From Pseudomonas putida S13.1.2 (GTDB lineage Bacteria > Pseudomonadota > Gammaproteobacteria > Pseudomonadales > Pseudomonadaceae): a stretch of 64,000 nucleotides of DNA. Of this stretch, positions 9,550 through 18,266 are shown piece after piece. The translations under genes and the position numbers were made by a program. Within the stretch, counting starts at the first letter, position 1; each line of letters starts with the position of its first letter. The stretch covers positions 2,294,001 to 2,358,000 of the forward strand of contig NZ_CP010979.1 in assembly GCF_000498395.2 (NCBI RefSeq), in the 5' to 3' direction. The notes beneath the pieces were generated by a model. It saw only the letters and a program-made list of their open reading frames with translations, ran no database searches and was not told the origin of the DNA.

Positions 9550-10992
9550 ATGTCACACAAGACCTACAACAACTACATTGATGGCCAGTGGTGCGAAGGC
9601 CACACCACCCAGGGCAACTACAGCCCCTCGGACACCGGCGACCTGATCGGCCAGTACCATCAGGCCAGCGCCGAACAGGCCCGCCAGGCCATCCAGGCCG
9701 CCCGCGCCGCACAACCGCAGTGGGCCGCCAGCGGCCTGGAAGCCCGTCAGCAAATCCTGATGGCCATTGGCGACGAATTGCTTGCGCGCAAGGAAGAGCT
9801 CGGCGAGCTGCTCTCGCGAGAAGAAGGCAAGCCCCTGGCCGAAGGCATCGGCGAGGTCAACCGCAGCGGCCAGTTCTTCCATTACTACGCCGCCGAAGTA
9901 CTGCGCCAGATGGGCGAGACCGCCGCCTCGGTGCGCGCCGGGGTCGACATCGAAGTGCATCGCGAACCGGTGGGTGTGGTGGGCATCATCACCCCATGGA
10001 ACTTCCCCATGGCCACCGCCGCCTGGAAAATCGCCCCGGCCCTGGCCTTCGGCAACGCCGTGGTGTTCAAGCCGGCCAACCTGGTGCCGGCCAGTGCCTG
10101 GGCACTCACCGAGATCATCAGCCGCCAGGGCCTGCCAAGCGGCACCTTCAACCTGGTAATGGGCAGCGGCGCCGAGGTCGGCGAAGCGCTGGTGCAGTCC
10201 GCCGACATCGATGCCCTGACGTTCACCGGTTCGCTGCAGACTGGCCGGCGCGTGGCGGTCGCCACCGCAGGTAACCTGGTGCGCTGCCAGCTGGAAATGG
10301 GCAGCAAGAATGCCCTCGTGGTCATGGACGACGCCGACCTGGACCTCGCCGTGGAATGCGCGCTCAACGGCGCCTTCTTCGGCACCGGGCAGAAGTGCAC
10401 CGCGTCGTCGCGGCTGATCGTCTGCGAAGCCATCCACGACCGTTTCGTCGAGGCTTTGCGCCTGCGCATGCGCCAGCTCAAGGTCGGCCATGCCCTTCAG
10501 GCCGGCGTGCAGATCGGCCCGGTGGCCGACGCGCGCCAGCTGGAACAGAACCTGGCCTACCTGGAGCTGGCCCAGGCCGAAGGCGCCACCCTGATTGAAG
10601 GTGGCGAACGCCTGCAACTGGAGAGCGACGGCTACTACATGCGCCCGGCGCTGTTCATCGACAGCCGCAATGACATGCGCATCAACCGCGAGGAAGTGTT
10701 CGGGCCCATCGCCTGCGTGATCCGCGTGCGCGACTTTGAAGAGGCAGTGGCCACGCTCAACGACACCGAATACGGCCTCACTGCCGGCATCATCACCCAG
10801 TCGCTGCGCCACGCCAGCCACTTCAAGCGCCGCGCCCAGACCGGCTGCGTGATGGTCAACCTGCCTACCGCCGGCACCGATTACCACGTGCCGTTCGGCG
10901 GCCGCAAAGCCTCCAGTTTCGGCCCACGGGAACAGGGCCAGTACGCCCGTGACTTCTACACCGTGGTCAAGACCACCTACCTGCGGCCCTGA
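9550..10992 (+). CDS. Aldehyde dehydrogenase, 2-oxoglutarate semialdehyde dehydrogenase-like
   Basis: A 480-residue NAD(P) aldehyde dehydrogenase. The sequence most resembles 2,5-dioxovalerate (alpha-ketoglutarate semialdehyde) dehydrogenases of hydroxyproline and sugar-acid pathways, notably LLSREEGKPLAEGIGEV, GIITPWNFPMATAAWKIAP, LVMGSGAEVGEAL and YHVPFGGRKASSFGPREQG. The catalytic Cys is in GTGQKCTASSR and the Glu in QLEMGSKN, where GSK replaces the common GGK. The ATG at 9550 follows AGAGG by 9 bases. It is the first gene of an operon with an M19 dipeptidase homologue and a BCCT transporter. A final step producing 2-oxoglutarate is plausible but unproven. Confidence 0.85.
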   Translation: MSHKTYNNYIDGQWCEGHTTQGNYSPSDTGDLIGQYHQASAEQARQAIQAARAAQPQWAASGLEARQQILMAIGDELLARKEELGELLSREEGKPLAEGIGEVNRSGQFFHYYAAEVLRQMGETAASVRAGVDIEVHREPVGVVGIITPWNFPMATAAWKIAPALAFGNAVVFKPANLVPASAWALTEIISRQGLPSGTFNLVMGSGAEVGEALVQSADIDALTFTGSLQTGRRVAVATAGNLVRCQLEMGSKNALVVMDDADLDLAVECALNGAFFGTGQKCTASSRLIVCEAIHDRFVEALRLRMRQLKVGHALQAGVQIGPVADARQLEQNLAYLELAQAEGATLIEGGERLQLESDGYYMRPALFIDSRNDMRINREEVFGPIACVIRVRDFEEAVATLNDTEYGLTAGIITQSLRHASHFKRRAQTGCVMVNLPTAGTDYHVPFGGRKASSFGPREQGQYARDFYTVVKTTYLRP

Positions 10993-11005
10993 AGGAGTAC
11001 ACGCC

Positions 11006-11992
11006 ATGCACGACCTCTTGATGATCGACGGCCTGCAGTACTCCAACTGGAGCCCGGAAATATTCCAGCAGATGCAGGCCGGTGGCCTGAGCGCGGTGCA
11101 CGCCACCATCGCCTACCACGAGAACGCCCGCGAAACCCTGTCGCGCCTGGGCGAATGGAACCGCCGCTTCGAGACCTGGCCCGAGCTGATCCGCCCGGTG
11201 CGTACGGCCAGCGACATCCGCCTGGCGCACGAGGAAGGCCGGGTGGGGATATTCTTCGGCTTCCAGAACTGCTCGCCGATCGAGGACGACATCGCCCTGG
11301 TGGAAGTCTTCCGCCAGCTCGGGGTGTTCGTCATGCAGCTGACCTACAACAACCAGAGCCTGCTGGCCAGCGGCTGCTATGAGCGCGAAGACAACGGCAT
11401 CAGCCGCTTCGGCCGCCAGGTGATCGCCGAAATGAACCGCGTCGGCATGCTCATCGACATGTCCCACAGCGCCGAGCGCAGCACGCTGGAGGCCATCGAG
11501 CTGTCGAGCCGACCGGTGATCATCTCCCACGCCAACCCGGCCAGCTTCCACGCGGCCAAGCGCAACAAGTCCGACGCGGTGCTGCGCGGCATCGCTGAAT
11601 CCGGCGGGCTGCTGGGCTTCAGCACCTACCCGTTCCACCTCAAGGGGGCCTCGGGCTGCAGCCTGCAAAGCTTCTGCGACATGGTCGCGCGCACCGCCGA
11701 CCTGATGGGCGTGGAGCATATCGGCATCGGCACCGACCTGTGTCAGGCGCAACCGCTGGCCGTGCTGGAATGGATGCGCAACGGCCGCTGGAGCAAGGAC
11801 AAGGACTACGGCGAAGGCTCCAAGGACAACGCCAACTGGCCGGCGCCCTTGCAGTGGTTCCGCGACAGCCGCGACTTCGGCAACATCGCCCAGGGCCTGC
11901 GCGCCCGTGGCTTTGCCGAACAGGACGTGGCCAACATCATGGGGCTGAACTGGTTGCGCCTGCTGGAGACCGCCACCACGGCACAGGCCTGA
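11006..11992 (+). CDS. Peptidase M19 (renal dipeptidase) homologue with altered metal site
   Basis: A 328-residue amidohydrolase-fold protein of the membrane dipeptidase family. Canonical enzymes carry a DGHND zinc motif near the N-terminus; here it reads DGLQY (residues 8-12), so both ligands of one metal are absent. The region of the bridging Glu reads GFQN (85-88). The second-site ligands appear kept: DMSHS (His154), IISHANP (His175) and IGIGTD (Asp244). A subfamily with the same changes is known near betaine/dimethylglycine genes in Pseudomonas. A perfect GAAGGAG precedes the ATG at 11006. It may be a hydrolase with one metal or a different chemistry; true dipeptidase activity is doubtful. 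Neighbours are an aldehyde dehydrogenase and a BCCT transporter. Confidence 0.8.
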   Translation: MHDLLMIDGLQYSNWSPEIFQQMQAGGLSAVHATIAYHENARETLSRLGEWNRRFETWPELIRPVRTASDIRLAHEEGRVGIFFGFQNCSPIEDDIALVEVFRQLGVFVMQLTYNNQSLLASGCYEREDNGISRFGRQVIAEMNRVGMLIDMSHSAERSTLEAIELSSRPVIISHANPASFHAAKRNKSDAVLRGIAESGGLLGFSTYPFHLKGASGCSLQSFCDMVARTADLMGVEHIGIGTDLCQAQPLAVLEWMRNGRWSKDKDYGEGSKDNANWPAPLQWFRDSRDFGNIAQGLRARGFAEQDVANIMGLNWLRLLETATTAQA

Positions 11993-12047
11993 GCCCCTTG
12001 CACGGACAGCATCAACAATAACAACAATCGCAGGTTCCGGAGGCTTC

Positions 12048-13598
12048 ATGAAAAACCCAACCACCGTGCAGGCTGAAGGCCAGGCCATGGGCCTGCCAAT
12101 GGCCCGCGACATCGACTGGCCGCTGTTCCTGATCAGCGGCGGGTTCCTTGGCGCATTCCTGCTGGCGGCGCTGATCGACATCGACAGCGTGTCGGCGCTG
12201 GTCAACACGCTTTTCGCCTGGTCGACCAAAGCCTTTGGCCTCTATTGGCAAGTGCTGATGCTGGCAACCTTCGCCGTCAGCCTGTTCATCGGCTTTTCCA
12301 GATGCGGGCGCGTACGCCTGGGCGGCGTTACCCAGCGCCCAGACATCAGCACCTTCAACTGGATCGCGGTGATCATGTGCGCCCTGCTGGCAGGTGGCGG
12401 CGCCTTCTGGGCCGCTGCCGAACCCATGATGCACTTTGCCAGCCCGCCGCCCTTGTTCGCCGGCTTGCAACCGCACAGCGAAGCGGCGGCCACCGCGGCA
12501 CTGGCGCAATCGTTCGTGCACTGGGGCTTTCTGGCCTGGGCCGTGCTGGGCAGCCTGCTGGCAATCGTGCTGATGCACCTGCACTACGACAAGGGCCTGC
12601 CTCTGGCGCCGCGCACGCTGCTTTACCCGCTGTTCGGCGAGCGGGCGCTCAAGGGCCCGATCGGCACCCTGGCCGACGCCACCTCGATCATCGCCGTGGT
12701 CGCCGGCACCATCGGCCCGATCGGCTTTCTCGGCTTGCAGATCAGCAGCGCCATGCATGCGGTGTGGGGCTTGCCCAACGATATCGTCACCCAGGCGCTG
12801 ACCATCGTCCTGGTCACGGCGATGTACACCGTCTCGTGCCTGGTGGGCCTCAAAGGCATCCGTTTTGTCAGCGAGATCAACGTCTGGCTGATGATCGGCC
12901 TGGCACTGTTCATGGTGGTATTCGGGCCGACGCTGTTCATCCTCGGCAGTTTCCCGGCGGCCTTTGCCGAGCATGTGGAACACTTCCTGCCGATGGCGAT
13001 GTTCCGCGCCGACCCCAAGTGGCTGGACTGGTGGACGGTGTTCTACTGGGGCTGGTTCATCGGCTACGCGCCCATGGTGGCACTGTACGTCGCGCGGATC
13101 TCGCGCGGCCGCACCATTCGCGAGATCATCATGACACTGTCGATCATCGCGCCGCTGGTGACCATGTTCTGGTTCACCGTGGTCGGCGGCACCGGTATCG
13201 GCCTGGAGCTGCAAACGCCAGGCATCGTCACCGCCCACGGCACCCAGCCCGAGGACCTGCTGCTGGGGGTGACACAGAACCTGCCACTGGGGGGCCTGAT
13301 CAGCGCGCTGTTCCTGTTCCTGAGCTTCATCTCGGTGGCCACCAATGGCGATGCCATGGCCTTCACCGTGGCGCTGGCGATGTCCAGCAACGATAAACCG
13401 AAAAAATGGCTGTGCGGTTTCTGGGCCATCGGCATGGGCCTGGCAGCGGTGGTGCTGATCACCATTGGCGCAGGCGGCGTGACAGCCCTGCAGTCCTTCA
13501 TTGTCATTACCGCGGTGCCGGTGTCGCTGGTGATTCTGCCAGCGTTGTGGGATGCAGTGCGCATCGCCCGGCACATGGCCCGCGAACAAGGCGTCTGA
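12048..13598 (+). CDS. BCCT-family betaine/choline/carnitine-type transporter
   Basis: A 516-residue inner-membrane symporter with about twelve helices. Family landmarks include GGGAFWAAAEPMMHFASPP (helix 3 region, about residue 115-135), the FVHWGFLAWAVLG stretch, and the tryptophan-rich binding-site segment WLDWWTVFYWGWFIGYAPMV (about residue 322-341). It lacks the long charged C-terminal osmosensor tail of BetP, ending shortly after the last helix, so it is likely a catabolic importer rather than an osmotic one. GGAGG lies 5 bases ahead of the ATG. Substrate is probably a quaternary or N-methylated ammonium compound. Confidence 0.88.
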   Translation: MKNPTTVQAEGQAMGLPMARDIDWPLFLISGGFLGAFLLAALIDIDSVSALVNTLFAWSTKAFGLYWQVLMLATFAVSLFIGFSRCGRVRLGGVTQRPDISTFNWIAVIMCALLAGGGAFWAAAEPMMHFASPPPLFAGLQPHSEAAATAALAQSFVHWGFLAWAVLGSLLAIVLMHLHYDKGLPLAPRTLLYPLFGERALKGPIGTLADATSIIAVVAGTIGPIGFLGLQISSAMHAVWGLPNDIVTQALTIVLVTAMYTVSCLVGLKGIRFVSEINVWLMIGLALFMVVFGPTLFILGSFPAAFAEHVEHFLPMAMFRADPKWLDWWTVFYWGWFIGYAPMVALYVARISRGRTIREIIMTLSIIAPLVTMFWFTVVGGTGIGLELQTPGIVTAHGTQPEDLLLGVTQNLPLGGLISALFLFLSFISVATNGDAMAFTVALAMSSNDKPKKWLCGFWAIGMGLAAVVLITIGAGGVTALQSFIVITAVPVSLVILPALWDAVRIARHMAREQGV

Positions 13599-13600
13599 AC

Positions 13601-15319
13601 ATGATCCATCCAGGTACAACAACAATGTCCGACAACGTGCCTGCAATACCCGCGTTGCGCCCTGCCAGCCAGGTCATGGACCTGGCCCGGCTGGGCAGCC
13701 ACTTCCAGAGCCCGCTGAGCTTCGTGCGTAGCAGCATGCGGCGGATGATGCAGCAGCACTGGCATATCCAGCGCAGTTGCTTCGACCTTGACGGCCAAGG
13801 CTTCGGCACCGCTATCTATCGCATCGACACGCCGCATGGCCATTACCACTGCGTGATCTTCTCAGCCTACCTGCCGCCGGAAAAGCGCAGCGACCGGGTC
13901 ATCGCTGACCAGTGGGATGTTACCTTCGTGCTGGTGAATGGTGATGTCGATGCTGCACAACTGGCCGACCTTCAGCGTAACGTGCCGCTGCAGGAGGCGG
14001 GCCGCTTCGATGCCCGCGTGCTCGTGCTGTCACGGGCCAACCGCAGCCTGCGCAATTTCGACCGGTTTCTGGCGGCGCTGGCGGAGGGTCACCAGCCCGA
14101 CCCGCAGCAACTGGCTGAAGTTGGCTACCTGTACCGCACCACGGCGGTGTACGGCAACGGCAAGTTCGGCATCGCCGACTTTGGCTGCCTGCAAGACAAC
14201 CCGGACTTCAGCCAGCCGTTCAGCGCGCAGATGTTCACGGTCTACCTGCTGCGCCACTTCAGCATCGAGCAGATCAACCACATGGCCCAGGCGCTCGACC
14301 CGCAGCGGGCAGTGCAACTGGCCCCGCCCCTGCAACGTTACCTGGGGGTCGGCAACGCGACCGGGTTGGGCATGGCCCCGTTCCTGATCAACCACCCGCA
14401 GCTGGTGGAACGCTGGATCAGCACCCGGGAAACCGCCCTGGCCCTGGTGTTGGCGCAGCCGGCCGACCCTGACCGGTTGGTGCGCCTGCAGGCACTGCTG
14501 GCACGCGCCCGCCTGCATTTGGAACAGTCCCGGACCGAAGACCAGCGCCAGCATGAGCAGAACCTGCAAACCTTGGCCGAGCTTGCTTTACTGACCACCT
14601 GGCTTGGCGCACAAGCCACCGACGCAGGCCTTTGGTCGCGCCTGCTGGCCTGGGCTGAGACACAGGCGGGGGTGGGCTGTCAGGAACTGCTGGCAAGCCT
14701 GCTGCTGGAGCTGTACCCCGAGCAGGTCACGCCACTGGCCGAGCACATGGGCGTCAACGAAAGCTGGCAGCTGGACGCGCAGATGCCCCTCGGGCAACTG
14801 CGCCAGCTCATCGAGCAGCAGTACGGCTGGGCGCTGGAGTACGACTTCAGTGCCGTGGATGCCGAGCACTTCTTCTGGTACCGATCGGCCGAGAAAGAGG
14901 AGCCGCGCCTGGGCATGCGCGCCGAGGAACCGGGGGCCGAAAAAGAAATGCAGCTGGGCATTGCCCGTAATATCCAGCAGTGCCACGCCGCACTGCTGAA
15001 GCACCTGCAGCTGGAGCCTCAGGCGCTGACCGCGCACTTTCTGATCGCCCAACCGGCGTTCAAGGGCACGGTGCGCCGCCTGCAAGGCATGGCTCAGACG
15101 ACCTACGGCGAAATCCGCGCCAACCTGCTGGCCCGGGACATGCTGCCGATTCACCTGCTGCGCTGCAAACTGGCGTTTTTCGGCGCGGGCAAGTTCGACC
15201 CCAAGTCGAGCCGCTGGGTGCGTATAACGCTGTTCCAGGGCGCACCGCTGGTGAGCGACATCGGCCAGCCATTCGCTGACGACTGGAATTTTGCGGTCAT
15301 GCCGCAAGGGGAACTTTGA
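13601..15319 (+). CDS. Conserved protein of unknown function in BCCT operon
   Basis: Predicted 572 residues from the ATG at 13601, 2 bases after the BCCT stop, with AAGG 9 bases upstream. A second ATG at 13625 also has an AGG at good distance and would remove 8 residues. The sequence is soluble, with no signal peptide or membrane segment. Recognisable blocks are MMQQHWHIQRSCFDLDGQG, YHCVIFSAYLPPEKRSDRVI, LSRANRSLRNFDRFLAA and TAVYGNGKFGIADF. I know similar unnamed proteins encoded next to BCCT or DUF3726 genes but no assigned function. Its position between a transporter and a DUF3726-like gene suggests an enzyme or assembly role in the same pathway. Confidence 0.75.
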   Translation: MIHPGTTTMSDNVPAIPALRPASQVMDLARLGSHFQSPLSFVRSSMRRMMQQHWHIQRSCFDLDGQGFGTAIYRIDTPHGHYHCVIFSAYLPPEKRSDRVIADQWDVTFVLVNGDVDAAQLADLQRNVPLQEAGRFDARVLVLSRANRSLRNFDRFLAALAEGHQPDPQQLAEVGYLYRTTAVYGNGKFGIADFGCLQDNPDFSQPFSAQMFTVYLLRHFSIEQINHMAQALDPQRAVQLAPPLQRYLGVGNATGLGMAPFLINHPQLVERWISTRETALALVLAQPADPDRLVRLQALLARARLHLEQSRTEDQRQHEQNLQTLAELALLTTWLGAQATDAGLWSRLLAWAETQAGVGCQELLASLLLELYPEQVTPLAEHMGVNESWQLDAQMPLGQLRQLIEQQYGWALEYDFSAVDAEHFFWYRSAEKEEPRLGMRAEEPGAEKEMQLGIARNIQQCHAALLKHLQLEPQALTAHFLIAQPAFKGTVRRLQGMAQTTYGEIRANLLARDMLPIHLLRCKLAFFGAGKFDPKSSRWVRITLFQGAPLVSDIGQPFADDWNFAVMPQGEL

Positions 15320-15321
15320 CC

Positions 15322-16017
15322 ATGCGCGTATCGCTTAACGAAATACAGGTGATGTGCCGCAAGGCATTCGAAGGCATGGGCTTCGCCCCCGGCGACTGCG
15401 AGGACGCCGCCGAGCTGGTGGGCTGGCTGCAATTGCAAGGGCTCGATGGCGTAGGTGCGCTGGAGAAGGCCCTGCTCTACCTGCAAGCCGAAGCTGCCAG
15501 GCCGTACACCCTGAGCCACGAGGATAACGCCCTGCTGGTGATCGACGCCAAGGGCCAGAGCGTGTTGCGCTGCGCCGCCACAGTGGTGGAACTGGCGGTA
15601 GCCAAAGCCATGCGCAGTGGTCAGGCCGAGCTGCGCATCCGCCACTGCCACAACCGCTTGCTGCTGCTGGGTTACCTGAACCGGGCAGCAGTGCAGGGGC
15701 TGCATGTGCAAGCCCGCTGGGAGGATGCCCGTCAGTGCCACCTGGCCGACTTTACCGCCGGGATCCAGCGCCCGGCACTGCTCAGTGAAGCCCGGCCCGG
15801 CGCCATTGACGCGGCCGAGCAAAGCGTCACGGTGCTGTTCAGCCGGCCTGGCCAGACCGCAACGGCGCCAGCCAACCCGCAGAGCACCTTGCAGCAGGGT
15901 TTTACAGTCAACGACCACACCTGGCAACGGCTAAAACAGCTGGCCGAACACATCCTCGTCGAAAGCACCGATGCCTCGCGCCGCCACGGCGCAGGCGGCG
16001 GCAGCGATGCTGACTGA
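15322..16017 (+). CDS. DUF3726-like protein
   Basis: A 231-residue soluble protein. The start MRVSLNEIQVMCRKAFEGMG and the following acidic stretch GDCEDAAELVGWLQLQGLDG match the DUF3726 pattern, whose start resembles the LDH2/malate dehydrogenase-like fold. The TTG at 15316 opens the frame, but the ATG at 15322 is preferred; AAGGGG lies about 10 bases before it. It begins 2 bases after the stop of the 572-aa protein gene, so the two are co-translated. The C-terminus is low-complexity (RRHGAGGGSDAD). No catalytic residues are established for this family. Confidence 0.7.
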   Translation: MRVSLNEIQVMCRKAFEGMGFAPGDCEDAAELVGWLQLQGLDGVGALEKALLYLQAEAARPYTLSHEDNALLVIDAKGQSVLRCAATVVELAVAKAMRSGQAELRIRHCHNRLLLLGYLNRAAVQGLHVQARWEDARQCHLADFTAGIQRPALLSEARPGAIDAAEQSVTVLFSRPGQTATAPANPQSTLQQGFTVNDHTWQRLKQLAEHILVESTDASRRHGAGGGSDAD

Positions 16018-16045
16018 AGCCGCTCATCACTCAGGAAACCAGCGT

Positions 16046-16417
16046 ATGAAACATGCAATCAAGACCGAGCTGTTCGCCTCTCGGGCCCCTCTGGAATGGG
16101 CGGTAGTCGGCAACGGTACGCTCTACACCGCCCAGATCCCCATCGACGCACAGGGCCAGGTGGTTGCTGGCGGCATCGAGGCGCAGGCCCGCCAGACACT
16201 GGACAACCTGCGCCATACCCTGGAAGCCGCCGGCAGTTCGCTGGATGCCGTGACCCAGGTGCTGATCTACGTGACCGACCGCCAATACCTGGCCACCGTC
16301 AACAGCCTGTATGCCGACTACTTCCAGGCCCCCTACCCTAACCGCGCGGCAATCGTAGTGGCGGGGTTGGCACGTGAAGAAATGCTGGTGGAGCTGGTGG
16401 TGTACGCCTGCCTTTGA
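16046..16417 (+). CDS. RidA-family enamine/imine deaminase
   Basis: A 123-residue RidA/YjgF/UK114 protein. Members hydrolyse reactive enamines or imines formed by PLP or flavin enzymes. The central NLRHTLEAAGSSLDAVTQVLIYVTD and the C-terminal YPNRAAIVVAGLAREEMLVELV carry the conserved Arg (in PNRAA) and Glu (in VELV) of the active-site pocket. AGGA precedes the ATG at 16046. As last gene of the BCCT operon it suggests that an imine or enamine intermediate arises in the pathway, which fits oxidative N-demethylation or deamination. Confidence 0.88.
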   Translation: MKHAIKTELFASRAPLEWAVVGNGTLYTAQIPIDAQGQVVAGGIEAQARQTLDNLRHTLEAAGSSLDAVTQVLIYVTDRQYLATVNSLYADYFQAPYPNRAAIVVAGLAREEMLVELVVYACL

Positions 16418-16853
16418 GGGCCTTGAGGCGCTCGCCTGGAGGTTTTCAGCGTCTGTGCGATCGAGCGCCGCGCGGGCGGCGCTCGATATACGCACCACAT
16501 AAACCCCAAGACATGCACCCGGAACACTTCCTTTTTTCCGCGCCAGGCACCGGCCCGTGCCCCATCTCGGTTCAAAACCCTCTCCCTGATCAAAACCGCC
16601 CTTTTTTGATGCATCGGCCAAAGCCCCCCCGACAGCGCCGGTCCGCAATGCCCCTCGCATTTCCCGCATTCCCGGCACTACCAAGCATTTTCGGCACTTT
16701 CATTGCAAAGGCTGTTTGTGCCCAACGCACAGGCAATCAATCGCAACCGAGGCTTACGCCAGACACAGCACCCACTTACCCCAGCAAGGCAGCACCCCGA
16801 AATACGCAGATGAACCGCAATGAAGCTGCCGGCGACGGCGGCAAGGAGTGGGT
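16418..16853. other. Intergenic region between RidA and the Anbu operon
   Basis: 436 bases without a supported gene. A 12-bp hairpin lies at 16460-16487 just after ridA. The rest presumably holds the promoter of the Anbu operon. AAGGAG at 16843-16848 is the ribosome site of the next gene. No REP sequence is seen here, unlike many other gaps in the window. Confidence 0.6.
16460..16487 (+). terminator. Strong hairpin after ridA
   Basis: ATCGAGCGCCGC and GCGGCGCTCGAT pair perfectly over 12 bp around a 4-base loop (GCGG). It lies 43 bases after the ridA stop. No run of T follows, but the stem is stable enough to act as a terminator or 3'-end stabiliser. Confidence 0.6.
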
Positions 16854-18263
16854 ATGTCCCGGGCTTTTTTCAATGAAATGTACGAAGCGAACGGCAGTTG
16901 CCGCCCGCATTACCAGGAGTTCGCCCGCTGGCTGGCAAACACCCCGCTGGAGCTGCTGGAGCAGCGCCGGCGCGAGGCCGACCTGCTGTTTCACCGCGCC
17001 GGCATCACCTTCACCTTGTACGGCGACTCACAGGACACCGAGCGCCTGATCCCCTTCGATATCATCCCGCGCAGCATCCGCGCCAGCGAGTGGCGCACGG
17101 TCGAGCGTGGCTGTATCCAGCGTGTGCAGGCCCTTAACCTGTTCCTGCAGGACATCTACCACGATCAGCGCATCCTCAAGGCCGGCATCATTCCGCCAGA
17201 GCAAGTACTGGCCAACGAGGGCTACCAGATCGCCATGCAGGGCCTGGACCTGCACCGTGGGCTGTACGCCCATATCGCCGGTGTCGACCTGGTGCGTGAC
17301 GGCGATGGCAGCTACTTCGTACTGGAAGACAACCTGCGTACCCCCAGCGGCGTCAGCTACATGCTCGAAGACCGCAAGATGATGATGCGCCTGTTCCCCG
17401 AACTGTTTGCCGCCCAGCGTATCGCGCCCATCGACCATTACCCCAACCTGCTGCTGGACACGCTCAAGAGCGCCAGCCCGCTGGACAACCCCACCGCCGT
17501 GCTGCTCACCCCCGGCCGTTTCAACAGCGCCTACTTCGAGCATGCCTTCCTGGCCCGGGAGATGGGCATCGAGCTGGTCGAAGGCGCAGACCTGTTCGTG
17601 CGTGACGAGCATGTCTACATGCGCACCACTGCCGGGCCTCAGCAGGTGGATGTGATCTACCGGCGCCTGGACGACGACTACCTCGACCCGCTGTCCTTCA
17701 ACCCTGACTCGACGCTGGGCATACCGGGGCTTATCTCGGTGTACCGCGCCGGCAATGTGGTGCTGGCCAACGCAGTCGGCACTGGCGTGGCAGACGACAA
17801 GTCGATCTACCCGTATGTGGACGACATGATCCGTTTCTACCTGAGCGAAGAGCCGATCCTCAACAACGTGCCGACCTGGCAGTGCCGCAAGCCCGCGGAC
17901 CTGTCCCATGTCCTGGCCCACCTGCCCGAGCTGGTGGTCAAGGAAACCCAGGGCTCTGGCGGCTATGGCATGTTGGTCGGGCCGGCATCGACCAGCGCCC
18001 AGATCGAGGACTTCCGCGCGCGTATCAAAGCCCGCCCGCACGCCTATATCGCGCAACCCACCTTGTGCCTGTCGACCTGCCCGACCTTCGTCGACAGCGG
18101 CATCGCGCCGCGCCACATCGACCTGCGCCCGTTCGTGCTATCGGGCAGTGAAACGCGCCTGGTGCCTGGCGGCCTGACCCGCGTGGCCTTGCAGGAAGGC
18201 TCGCTGGTGGTCAACTCGTCGCAGGGCGGCGGTACCAAAGATACCTGGGTGGTGGAGGACTGA
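16854..18263 (+). CDS. Circularly permuted ATP-grasp protein of Anbu operon
   Basis: A 469-residue protein of the circularly permuted ATP-grasp type 2 family (former DUF404/DUF407). Diagnostic blocks are RLIPFDIIPRSI, GLYAHIAGVDLVRDGDG, FVLEDNLRTPSGVSYMLEDR and ELVVKETQGSGGYGMLVGP. The fold predicts ATP-dependent ligation, perhaps forming a peptide or amide bond; the product is unknown. The ATG at 16854 follows AAGGAG by 5 bases; the GTG at 16848 overlaps that site. It heads a four-gene operon with an alpha-E protein, a transglutaminase and the Anbu peptidase, a conserved arrangement in many proteobacteria. Confidence 0.9.
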   Translation: MSRAFFNEMYEANGSCRPHYQEFARWLANTPLELLEQRRREADLLFHRAGITFTLYGDSQDTERLIPFDIIPRSIRASEWRTVERGCIQRVQALNLFLQDIYHDQRILKAGIIPPEQVLANEGYQIAMQGLDLHRGLYAHIAGVDLVRDGDGSYFVLEDNLRTPSGVSYMLEDRKMMMRLFPELFAAQRIAPIDHYPNLLLDTLKSASPLDNPTAVLLTPGRFNSAYFEHAFLAREMGIELVEGADLFVRDEHVYMRTTAGPQQVDVIYRRLDDDYLDPLSFNPDSTLGIPGLISVYRAGNVVLANAVGTGVADDKSIYPYVDDMIRFYLSEEPILNNVPTWQCRKPADLSHVLAHLPELVVKETQGSGGYGMLVGPASTSAQIEDFRARIKARPHAYIAQPTLCLSTCPTFVDSGIAPRHIDLRPFVLSGSETRLVPGGLTRVALQEGSLVVNSSQGGGTKDTWVVED

Positions 18264-18266
18264 ACC

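Noticed and set aside
13406..13600. Extension of the 572-aa protein into the BCCT gene
   Set aside because: The open frame continues upstream by chance; ATGs at 13601 and 13625 have ribosome sites and the extension overlaps a supported gene.
12012..13646. Long minus-strand frame opposite the BCCT gene (544 aa)
   Set aside because: It is rich in His, Gln, Arg and Asp with no family motif, has no ribosome site, and mirrors a clear transporter gene; typical antisense open frame in GC-rich DNA.
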